A stretch of 64,000 nucleotides of DNA from Polynucleobacter sp. IMCC 30228 (lineage in GTDB: Bacteria; Pseudomonadota; Gammaproteobacteria; Burkholderiales; Burkholderiaceae). Made by a program: the position numbers and the translations under genes. A model generated the notes under the pieces. The model was not told the DNA's origin, ran no database searches, and saw only the letters and a list, made by a program, of their open reading frames with translations. The number at the start of each line of letters is the position of its first letter. Positions within the stretch are counted from its first letter, which is position 1. Shown in pieces: positions 56,930-64,000 of this stretch. The stretch spans positions 1 through 64,000 of the forward strand of contig NZ_JAJVCS010000001.1 in assembly GCF_021395205.1 (NCBI RefSeq), written 5' to 3'.

Positions 56930-58021
56930 ATGGCAAAATCAAAAGTAGCCCTAATTACTGGAATTACAGGCCAAGATGGCGCTTATTTAGCTGAATTCTT
57001 ACTGCGTAAGGGTTATGAAGTGCATGGCATTAAGCGCCGTGCCTCGCTCTTTAATACCGACCGCATCGATCACCTCTATCACGACCCCCACATTGAGGGC
57101 TCTAAATTAACCCTGCACCATGGTGACCTCACCGATTCATCGTGCCTTATTCGCATTATTCAACAAACCCAGCCTGATGAGCTCTATAACTTAGCCGCGC
57201 AGTCGCATGTCGCTGTCTCTTTTGAAGAGCCAGAGTACACCGCTAATTCAGATGCTTTAGGCGCCCTGCGTTTATTAGAAGCAATTCGGATTTTGAAGTT
57301 AGAGAAAAAAACCCGCTTTTATCAAGCCTCAACCTCCGAGCTCTATGGCTTAGTACAAGAAATTCCCCAAAAAGAAACCACGCCTTTTTATCCCCGTAGT
57401 CCCTATGCCGTGGCTAAGCTCTACGCCTACTGGATTACCGTGAACTACCGTGAGGCTTATGGCATGTATGCCTGTAACGGCATTCTTTTTAATCATGAGA
57501 GCCCGATTCGCGGCGAAACGTTTGTCACCCGCAAAATTACCCGTGCCTTAGCGCGTATTAAATTAGGCGTACAAGAATGTTTATACCTTGGTAATCTTGA
57601 TGCTAAACGCGACTGGGGTCATGCCCGCGATTATGTTGAAATGCAATGGCTAATGTTGCAACAAGAAGTTGCTGAAGATTATGTGATTGCAACCGGCGTG
57701 CAATTTAGTGTGCGTGAGTTCATTAACTTAGCTGCCGCAGAGTTAGGCCTGAAAATTACCTGGCAAGGCACGGGCGTCAATGAAAAAGGCTTTGATAGTA
57801 AGGGCAAATGTATTGTGGCCGTAGACCCCCGTTATTTCCGTCCCACTGAAGTCGAAACCCTTTTGGGTGATGCCACTAAAGCCAAAGAAAAGCTGGGCTG
57901 GGTACCGCGTACCTCATTTGCCGATTTAGTCAAAGAGATGGTGCGTGAAGACCTTCGCGGCGCCGAACGCGACGAACTCGTGAAAAAACATGGCTATACC
58001 ACCCTGGAGCGCAATGAATAA
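56930..58021 (+). CDS. gmd: GDP-mannose 4,6-dehydratase
   Basis: The 363-residue SDR has [61 protein letters not shown] and [12 protein letters not shown] with the catalytic Tyr/Lys, then [15 protein letters not shown]. It converts GDP-mannose to GDP-4-keto-6-deoxymannose. The fcl gene overlaps its end by eight bases. Confidence 0.97.
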   Translation: MAKSKVALITGITGQDGAYLAEFLLRKGYEVHGIKRRASLFNTDRIDHLYHDPHIEGSKLTLHHGDLTDSSCLIRIIQQTQPDELYNLAAQSHVAVSFEEPEYTANSDALGALRLLEAIRILKLEKKTRFYQASTSELYGLVQEIPQKETTPFYPRSPYAVAKLYAYWITVNYREAYGMYACNGILFNHESPIRGETFVTRKITRALARIKLGVQECLYLGNLDAKRDWGHARDYVEMQWLMLQQEVAEDYVIATGVQFSVREFINLAAAELGLKITWQGTGVNEKGFDSKGKCIVAVDPRYFRPTEVETLLGDATKAKEKLGWVPRTSFADLVKEMVREDLRGAERDELVKKHGYTTLERNE

Positions 58022-58955
58022 AGCAGCAAAGATTTATGTAGCAGGTAATCGAGGCATGGTGGGAAGCGCGATTGTGCGCTTTTTACGCTCTGAGGGTTTT
58101 GAGAATATCCTTACGCGCACACATGCAGAGCTCGATTTACTCAATCAAGCGGCAGTACATGATTTTCTGCAAGCCGAAAAACCAGATTACCTATTTATTG
58201 CAGCAGCTAAAGTAGGTGGCATTCAATCGAACAATACGTATCGCGCCGATTTCATTTATCAAAATCTAATGATTGAATGTAATTTAATTCATGGGGCGTA
58301 TGCCGCTGGCATCAATCATCTCATGTCTTTAGGATCAAGTTGTATTTATCCGCGCGATTGTCCGCAACCGATTAAGGAAGAATATTTACTGTCGGGGCCG
58401 CTAGAGCAAACCAATGAACCTTATGCGATCGCTAAAATTGCTGGTATTAAGTTATGTGAAAATTACAATCGCCAATACGGTACCCATTATGTGAGTTTAA
58501 TGCCGACCAATTTGTATGGACCTGGCGATACTTACGATTTAAATAATTCCCATGTCTTGCCCGCCTTAATTCGCAAAGCCCATGAAGCCAAATTGCGGAA
58601 TGAAAAAGCCTTAGTCGTCTGGGGCTCGGGTCGACCCCGTCGTGAGTTTATGCATGTCGATGATTTGGCGAGAGCCTGCGTGATGCTAATGGAGCAGGGT
58701 TATAACGGGCCTTTCCTCAACATTGGTACTGGTACAGATTTAACGATTCGCGAATTAGCCGAAGAAGTTATTAAGGTTATTGGTTTTCAAGGTGATTTAC
58801 AGCTTGATAGCAGTAAGCCCGATGGCACCCCACAAAAACTTCTCGATGTCAGTAAAGCCAACGCCTTAGGCTGGAAAGCGCAAATTGAACTGCGCCCGGG
58901 AATTGCGAATGCCTATAGCTGGTTTTTAGAGCATATTGCCCCTGGACTGAAGTGA
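58014..58955 (+). CDS. fcl: GDP-L-fucose synthase
   Basis: The 313-residue SDR begins [24 protein letters not shown], with [43 protein letters not shown] and [10 protein letters not shown]. It epimerises and reduces the GMD product to GDP-L-fucose, the donor of both fucosyltransferases in this locus. The ATG at 58014 lies inside the last codons of gmd. Confidence 0.96.
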   Translation: MNKAAKIYVAGNRGMVGSAIVRFLRSEGFENILTRTHAELDLLNQAAVHDFLQAEKPDYLFIAAAKVGGIQSNNTYRADFIYQNLMIECNLIHGAYAAGINHLMSLGSSCIYPRDCPQPIKEEYLLSGPLEQTNEPYAIAKIAGIKLCENYNRQYGTHYVSLMPTNLYGPGDTYDLNNSHVLPALIRKAHEAKLRNEKALVVWGSGRPRREFMHVDDLARACVMLMEQGYNGPFLNIGTGTDLTIRELAEEVIKVIGFQGDLQLDSSKPDGTPQKLLDVSKANALGWKAQIELRPGIANAYSWFLEHIAPGLK

Positions 58956-58968
58956 GTAAAATTTAGTC

Positions 58969-60426
58969 ATGAAGCTTGAATTTTCAACAGTAATTCTTTG
59001 TGGCGGCGCGGGCTCGCGTTTATGGCCAGTTTCTCGTGAAAACCGGCCCAAAGTATTTATGCCAGTGGCCAGTCAAAAATCACTCCTCAGTGAAACGGCG
59101 CAACGTATTGCCTCAGCCAATCCTTGGCTTTGTGTGCTCACCTCTGAAAGTCTCGGCTTTCAAGTATTAGCCGATCTAAAAGAAGCTGGGCAAGCAGCTG
59201 AACTCACTTTAATCGAGCCTCTCCGACGCAATACTGCGCCTGCCGTTCTGTTTGCTGCCCTCGCAGCCAAAGCCGCTGGTCGCGGTGCAATTCCCATGTT
59301 AATTTTGCCGGCTGACCATGTCATTCACGATAAGGTTGGTTTTGAAATGGCCGTTAGTAAGGCGGTTGATTTTGCTAATGCGGGCCATTTAGTTACTTTT
59401 GGCATTCCACCGACTCATGCGGAAACGGGGTATGGCTACCTTAAACTGGGTTCGCCCGCCCGTACCTCTAGTAATGCAGAGGCTCGTGTTGTCGACCAAT
59501 TTGTTGAAAAACCGGCAGCCTCATTGGCTGAACAATATGTTGCAGCTGGTAACTTTCACTGGAACTCGGGTATGTTTTGCTTTACGCCCGAGACTTTCTT
59601 AAGTGTGGCTGAACAAATTGCGCCAGCGCTTAGCAAGCAAGTACTAGCCTGCTGGCAAGCCACTACTAAAAATGATGCCGACAGCAGTGGTAACGCTATT
59701 ACTGAAAAAACCCTCCTACTCGATGAAAAAACCATGGCAGCAATTGAGGATATCTCTCTCGATTACGCCATTATGGAAAAAGCACCAAACGTTGTTTCAG
59801 TGAACGCGAGTTTTGATTGGGATGATGTTGGTTCTTGGGACGCCCTTGCCAAACATTTTCCCGAAGATGAGCAAGGCAATGCAAGCGAAGGCAAGGCGAT
59901 TTTTATTGACTCTAACAATACCTTTGTATTTGGACGTGAACGCTTAATAGCTGCCGTAGGCCTAGATAATCTGATCATTGTGGATACCCCCGATGCCCTC
60001 TTAGTTACTGCGAAAGGCCATTCGCAATCCGTAAAAAAAGTCGTTGAAAAACTCAATCAAGCCAAAGATGAGCGTGGCACTTATCACAGTACGGTGCATC
60101 GTCCGTGGGGCACCTACACCATCATTGAAGAGGGGCCAGATTACAAAATTAAGCGGATTGTGGTTCACCCTGGGGCGCGCTTATCACTGCAAATGCACCA
60201 TCATCGTAACGAACATTGGGTAGTGATCTCTGGAAATGCGGAAGTCGTGAATGGCGATAAAACCTTACTTCTCAAAACCAATCAATCGACTTATATTCCT
60301 AAAGAAACCCAACATCGCTTAAGCAATCTTGGCACTACTCCGCTGGTAATTATTGAGGCGCAAGTGGGTGACTACCTTGGTGAAGATGATATCGTGCGCT
60401 TTGAAGACCAATACGGTCGGGCTTAA
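58969..60426 (+). CDS. manC: Mannose-1-phosphate guanylyltransferase/mannose-6-phosphate isomerase
   Basis: The 485-residue type II enzyme has the nucleotidyltransferase loop ILCGGAGSRLWPVSRENRPK near 8-27, ILPADHVIHD, QFVEKPA, and FHWNSGMFCF, and a C-terminal cupin isomerase domain with GARLSLQMHHHRNEHWVV. It supplies GDP-mannose to gmd. Phosphomannomutase (manB) is not visible in the window. Confidence 0.96.
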   Translation: MKLEFSTVILCGGAGSRLWPVSRENRPKVFMPVASQKSLLSETAQRIASANPWLCVLTSESLGFQVLADLKEAGQAAELTLIEPLRRNTAPAVLFAALAAKAAGRGAIPMLILPADHVIHDKVGFEMAVSKAVDFANAGHLVTFGIPPTHAETGYGYLKLGSPARTSSNAEARVVDQFVEKPAASLAEQYVAAGNFHWNSGMFCFTPETFLSVAEQIAPALSKQVLACWQATTKNDADSSGNAITEKTLLLDEKTMAAIEDISLDYAIMEKAPNVVSVNASFDWDDVGSWDALAKHFPEDEQGNASEGKAIFIDSNNTFVFGRERLIAAVGLDNLIIVDTPDALLVTAKGHSQSVKKVVEKLNQAKDERGTYHSTVHRPWGTYTIIEEGPDYKIKRIVVHPGARLSLQMHHHRNEHWVVISGNAEVVNGDKTLLLKTNQSTYIPKETQHRLSNLGTTPLVIIEAQVGDYLGEDDIVRFEDQYGRA

Positions 60427-60441
60427 TTTACCGTCCTTTTT

Positions 60442-61629
60442 GTGCTGAAAGTTTTTCTTAAAAATAGCGCTCTAGTCATTGCAGTAATCTTAATTGCGCT
60501 AGTGAGCATTGATGGCTTAAGCTATGCGTTTATTTCAGCAAACGGCCTCAGTTTTTTTCCCCAATACAAAAAAAATCGGTTTCAAGAACAACTGAATGAA
60601 GCTGTTCATTATTTTCCCCGCGGGTATAACGTAGCCGACCCCGTGATGGGCTTTGATACTCAAAAAAATGCGACGCCCGTTGCGTTCAATATGGCAGACG
60701 GTAGCTTTGAAATTTTTTCAAACGAGCTTGGCTGCTTTGACCATCATAGCCTCGCAGAAATTAAAGCCGCCAAAGCATATGATTATTTTGCTGGTGATTC
60801 ATTTACCTGGGGCTATGGCAATTATGCGCAAAACATTCCTGCGGTTTATGAAAAAAAATCAGGGCGTTTCTCGGTTAAGTGCGGCATTATTCATTCAGGC
60901 CAACAACATCAATTTGAGAAGTTTCAGCGAACTGTTAAATTGATTGGCTCTTACCCAAAGCGGGTTATTCTCGGTTTTTATGAAAATGATGTAGCTAATG
61001 ATTTTGCCTACCCCCATACCACCGTCATTGAAGGATATGAAGTCGATACTTTACGCTTTGATCCGCATCGATTCCAATTAGTGCCGCGTGATATGGAAGC
61101 GGTTCGCAAAGTCATTTTAGCTGGGATCAATCCAAAATCGCAAAGCTGGATTGTGCGTACCGATGCCTGGTTAGAAAAATATTCTCTTTCTTGGAACCTA
61201 ATCCAATTTGGTATTCAAAAAACTAAACCGCAGCCGCTGAGCACGATTTATGCCATTAGCGAGGGGGTTAGTTACTATAAGGATAAGGGCTACGAAACTG
61301 CCGATGTCACGAAAAAGAATCGTGCTGCAATTGAGCGTTGGATTGAAGATGCAAAAACACATCACTATGAACTTATTTTCGTTTTAATTCCACCGAAACT
61401 GCATCATGGCAATACGCAGTTTTACGGTGGCTTGCATGATTATTTAGAAGGTAAAGGCGTTCGCTTCATTGATCTCACTGAACCCTTTCATGAGTCGGGT
61501 TTGCGCTCAGAAAAACTGTATTGGATGAATGATGGGCACCTTCACAATGAAGGAAATATCTTTGTTGGCGAGTACTTAGCCAAAAAAATTGGCGGGGCTA
61601 ACGCTAAGACGAATAAAAAATTAAATTAA
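60442..61629 (+). CDS. Membrane-anchored SGNH/GDSL-like hydrolase
   Basis: The 395-residue protein has one N-terminal membrane helix (about 8-33) and an extracytoplasmic domain with [11 protein letters not shown] (catalytic Ser of the GDS block, near 115-125), an ENDVAND block resembling the GxND element, and [10 protein letters not shown] near the end, the Asp/His pair. SGNH enzymes of this kind often add or remove acetyl groups on surface glycans. No MBOAT partner is adjacent. The start is GTG at 60442, 15 bases after manC. Confidence 0.75.
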   Translation: MLKVFLKNSALVIAVILIALVSIDGLSYAFISANGLSFFPQYKKNRFQEQLNEAVHYFPRGYNVADPVMGFDTQKNATPVAFNMADGSFEIFSNELGCFDHHSLAEIKAAKAYDYFAGDSFTWGYGNYAQNIPAVYEKKSGRFSVKCGIIHSGQQHQFEKFQRTVKLIGSYPKRVILGFYENDVANDFAYPHTTVIEGYEVDTLRFDPHRFQLVPRDMEAVRKVILAGINPKSQSWIVRTDAWLEKYSLSWNLIQFGIQKTKPQPLSTIYAISEGVSYYKDKGYETADVTKKNRAAIERWIEDAKTHHYELIFVLIPPKLHHGNTQFYGGLHDYLEGKGVRFIDLTEPFHESGLRSEKLYWMNDGHLHNEGNIFVGEYLAKKIGGANAKTNKKLN

Positions 61630-62597
61630 TTTCCAGCCACCATCGACATCACGGCCATTCGGACGGCAATGCCAAACGTGACTTGCTGCAGAATGACTGA
61701 CTGTGGGCCATCGGCTACCGCCGATTCAATTTCAACGCCACGATTCATGGGGCCAGGATGCATTACGATAGCATCGGGTTTAGCTAAAGCAAGTCGCGCT
61801 TGCGTGAGACCAAACTGCTTAAAGAAGGCATTCCCCTCTGGAACCTGCCCCTCCTCCATGCGCTCTTTCTGAATGCGCAAGGTCATGACAACATCCACTC
61901 CTTTTAAGCCCGCTTCCATCTCATGAAAGACTTTGACACCCAGCATATCTAAATCACTGGGCAATAGACTCTCAGGTCCGATCACGCGAATTTCAGGACA
62001 ACCTAAGGTAGTTAAGGCGTGGATATTCGATTTGGCTACACGACTATGCACAATATCGCCAATGATGGCGACCTTTAAATTCCGAAAATCGTGCTTAAAA
62101 TGGCGCATGGTGTACATATCGAGCAAACCTTGTGTCGGATGCTGATGGCTGCCATCGCCCGCATTAATCACATGCACAAAAGATGGCACATGTTGGGCAA
62201 TTTCCATAGGTGCCCGCGAGACATTGTGGCGCACGACTAAGATATCGGCCTGCATGGCAATTAAGTTATCGATGGTGTCGATGAGACTTTCACCCTTGGC
62301 TGTTGAAGAGGTTGAAATATCTAAATTGATGACATCGGCCGATAAGCGATTAGCCGCAATTTCAAAAGTCGTACGGGTGCGGGTCGAGTTTTCAAAAAAA
62401 AGATTGAAGACACTCTTGCCACGGAGTAATGGCACTTTTTTTACTTCGCGAGCTGGGTCGGTAACGCTCACAAATTGCTGAGCAGTATCGAGAATGTGCA
62501 CAATTTGCTCTTTGGGCATTCCCTCCAAGCTTAGTAAATGCGTGAGCTCGCCTGCAGCGTTATTTTGATTGATGATGGGCTTCATATCATTGCTCAT
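61626..62597 (-). CDS. pyrB: Aspartate carbamoyltransferase catalytic subunit
   Basis: The 323-residue enzyme has [13 protein letters not shown] (carbamoyl phosphate loop), [12 protein letters not shown], and the late [10 protein letters not shown]. It makes carbamoyl-aspartate in pyrimidine synthesis. It overlaps pyrR by four bases. No pyrC follows; the convergent SGNH gene lies immediately beyond the stop (four-base overlap). Confidence 0.96.
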   Translation of the reverse strand: MSNDMKPIINQNNAAGELTHLLSLEGMPKEQIVHILDTAQQFVSVTDPAREVKKVPLLRGKSVFNLFFENSTRTRTTFEIAANRLSADVINLDISTSSTAKGESLIDTIDNLIAMQADILVVRHNVSRAPMEIAQHVPSFVHVINAGDGSHQHPTQGLLDMYTMRHFKHDFRNLKVAIIGDIVHSRVAKSNIHALTTLGCPEIRVIGPESLLPSDLDMLGVKVFHEMEAGLKGVDVVMTLRIQKERMEEGQVPEGNAFFKQFGLTQARLALAKPDAIVMHPGPMNRGVEIESAVADGPQSVILQQVTFGIAVRMAVMSMVAGN

Positions 62598-63151
62598 GAC
62601 TTTGTTCCCGTGCTTACAACGGCGCTACGCTCTTCAATATGAAAATGAAAATGGCCAGTAGCGTCTTTTTCTAACGCTAAAATTTGCTGCTCAGGTAAGT
62701 CAATAAACTCGGCCGCAAAATCGGCAGCGATGGGTAATTCGCGTTTACCCCGATCTGCTAACACCATCAATTCCACTTGAGCTGGGCGCCCAAAATCAAA
62801 TAGTTCATTTAAAGCGGCGCGCACGGTGCGCCCCGTTGAGAGCACATCATCAATCAAAATAATATGCGCGCCATTCACTTCAAAGGGTAAATGGGTTGGC
62901 ATCGAGCTGGCGCTACGCATTGCGCTTAAGCCTTTTTCAGCATAATCATCGCGATGAAAGGCGACATTTATGACGCCAAACTGGGGCAGCGCTAAGTCTT
63001 TTGCTAGACGCTCGGCCAGCCAGGCTCCGCCAACCGCTAGGCCAGCCAAATAAATCATATTGCCTTGGCTCGTGCTTGAAATCAGGCTTTTGCCTGCTAA
63101 GCGCGCTTGTAGTTCGCTTAATAATTTGCGGTACAACGCTTCAGCTTTCAT
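62594..63151 (-). CDS. pyrR: Bifunctional PyrR: pyrimidine operon regulator/uracil phosphoribosyltransferase
   Basis: The 185-residue PRTase has the PRPP motif [21 protein letters not shown] and [17 protein letters not shown]. PyrR attenuates pyr transcription in some bacteria; here, the RNA-binding site is not checked and only its position in the operon (ruvX-pyrR-pyrB) supports that role. It overlaps both neighbours by four bases. Confidence 0.92.
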   Translation of the reverse strand: MKAEALYRKLLSELQARLAGKSLISSTSQGNMIYLAGLAVGGAWLAERLAKDLALPQFGVINVAFHRDDYAEKGLSAMRSASSMPTHLPFEVNGAHIILIDDVLSTGRTVRAALNELFDFGRPAQVELMVLADRGKRELPIAADFAAEFIDLPEQQILALEKDATGHFHFHIEERSAVVSTGTKS

Positions 63152-63582
63152 GCTTTATTCTGCTTTACAGGGAATGGGTTTTCTTGAAAATATTGCTCAA
63201 GAATTAAACAGGCTGCATGCGAGTCTAATTGATCTTTGATCTGGGGCGCTAAATTTGGCTCATTTTCGAGCACTGCCGAGGTATAGCGCTCGTCGACCCA
63301 AGCGACTGGCAGAGCAAACCGCCCTTGCAATTGTTGGCCAAAGCGGCGTGCCTTTGCTGTCATGGCATGCTCAGCGCCATCGGGATGTACTGGTAAACCA
63401 ACTGCTAAGCGTGCTGGTTGCCACTCGACTAACAGCTTTTGAATCGCCTCAAAGCCTTGGCCTGTTTGCGTCTGGGTAATTACTGGTAAAGCTTGACTGG
63501 TCTGCGTGAGGGAGTTTCCAATTGCAACACCAATGCGGCGAATTCCATAGTCAAAGGCCATGACCGTAATGGCCTCAGGCAT
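63148..63582 (-). CDS. ruvX: Holliday junction resolvase/RNase-like RuvX (YqgF)
   Basis: This 144-residue RNase H-fold protein has VMAFDYGIRRIGVAIGN at the start with the catalytic Asp, VGLPVHPDGAEH, and the VDERYTSAVLE and DSHAACLILEQYF motifs near the end. It acts in DNA junction or 16S rRNA 5' end processing. The ATG at 63582 follows a GAGAGG ribosome site and overlaps the yqgE end by eight bases; the frame opens 11 codons earlier. Confidence 0.93.
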   Translation of the reverse strand: MPEAITVMAFDYGIRRIGVAIGNSLTQTSQALPVITQTQTGQGFEAIQKLLVEWQPARLAVGLPVHPDGAEHAMTAKARRFGQQLQGRFALPVAWVDERYTSAVLENEPNLAPQIKDQLDSHAACLILEQYFQENPFPVKQNKA

Positions 63583-64000
63583 GCCCTGCCTCTCCCGATA
63601 AATGGGATAAATCAAAGCCTAAGGATTTCATGGTGCGCTGATAACGCTCTCCGGAAGGGGTATCAAAAATAATATCAACCATACTCTCACGGGGTAGAGG
63701 CACGTTAATCCAACCATTCAGAGCGATTTCTTCTTCGAGCTGACCGGCGCTCCAGCCTGCGTAACCTAAGGTCAGCATAAACTTTTTGGGACCACGCCCT
63801 TGCGCGACCGCTTCAAGAACATCTTTTGACGTGGTCATCGTTAGTCCACCGGGAATCGAGATCGAGGAGGAGTAGGCTAAATCAGCATCGGGCTCGTGCA
63901 AGACAAAACCCCGCTCAACTTGAACTGGGCCACCAAAATAAACTGGCTGATCTAATAAAGGGGCAATTTCTAACTTGAGTTCAATTTTGTCAAATAGACT
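63575..64000 (-). CDS. YqgE/UPF0301 family protein (partial, runs off right edge)
   Basis: The frame is open from the right window edge to the stop at 63575, giving 141 codons. Visible motifs are QPVYFGGPVQVERGFVLH, FMLTLGYAGWSAGQLEEEI and PLPRESMVDIIF. The UPF0301 family has no settled function; it regularly sits upstream of ruvX. The N-terminal ~45 residues are outside the window. An internal ATG near 63901 is not the true start. Confidence 0.95.
   Translation of the reverse strand, partial: SLFDKIELKLEIAPLLDQPVYFGGPVQVERGFVLHEPDADLAYSSSISIPGGLTMTTSKDVLEAVAQGRGPKKFMLTLGYAGWSAGQLEEEIALNGWINVPLPRESMVDIIFDTPSGERYQRTMKSLGFDLSHLSGEAGHA

Overview
The window looks like a chromosomal segment of a small-genome betaproteobacterium close to Polynucleobacter (Burkholderiaceae). 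This is inferred from moderate GC, very tight gene packing, and the gene orders xseA/exbB-exbD-lpxK-trm112-kdsB-adk, nrdR-glyA, tolQ-tolR-tolA-tolB-pal-cpoB-queC, ribBA-ribH-nusB and yqgE-ruvX-pyrR-pyrB. No rRNA, tRNA, CRISPR array or prophage was seen. Species cannot be assigned from the sequence alone.

Layout. 1-860: the right end of an IS3-type insertion sequence abuts a 3'-truncated, AT-rich membrane glycosyltransferase gene. 990-4490: a nucleosidase-like gene, a large membrane protein (DUF6311-like) and rubrerythrin. 4630-12600: housekeeping genes (HiPIP, folE, MAPEG, plsY, xerD, yajQ, murB, xseA) interrupted by two toxin-antitoxin loci, hicAB and a three-gene parD-parE-higA module. 12900-19440: exbBD, LPS/Kdo genes, adk, and a pair consisting of a GT-C-like membrane protein and a polyprenyl-phosphate-type GT2. 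19645-26860: nrdR, glyA, the complete Tol-Pal envelope machine and queC. 26860-32900: riboflavin genes on both strands, surrounding a compact minor-pilin operon. 32920-40690: lytic transglycosylase, gabD, trmB, UDP-xylose synthase, uppP and a TolC-family protein.

40650-61630 is the accessory heart of the window: a surface-polysaccharide locus. It makes dTDP-L-rhamnose (rfbBADC), GDP-L-fucose (manC-gmd-fcl) and UDP-galactose (galE). An initiating sugar-phosphate transferase, an O-antigen ligase/polymerase-like protein, WaaC and several glycosyltransferases would build and attach the glycan. Two different fucosyltransferases, GT10 (alpha-1,3/4 type) and GT11 (alpha-1,2 type), are divergently transcribed next to each other, a combination that in Helicobacter makes Lewis-type antigens. 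The GT11 gene carries a homopolymer run with an in-frame A-AAA-AAG slippery heptamer. No flippase (Wzx), chain-length regulator (Wzz) or ABC exporter is visible. The locus ends against the pyrimidine operon pyrB-pyrR-ruvX-yqgE, which runs off the right edge.

No wholly new defence or catalytic system could be demonstrated. The most unusual items are the GT10/GT11 pair with its slippery tract, two intergenic hairpins with the same inner stem-loop design, the overlapping parD-parE-higA module, and the insertion-truncated glycosyltransferase.
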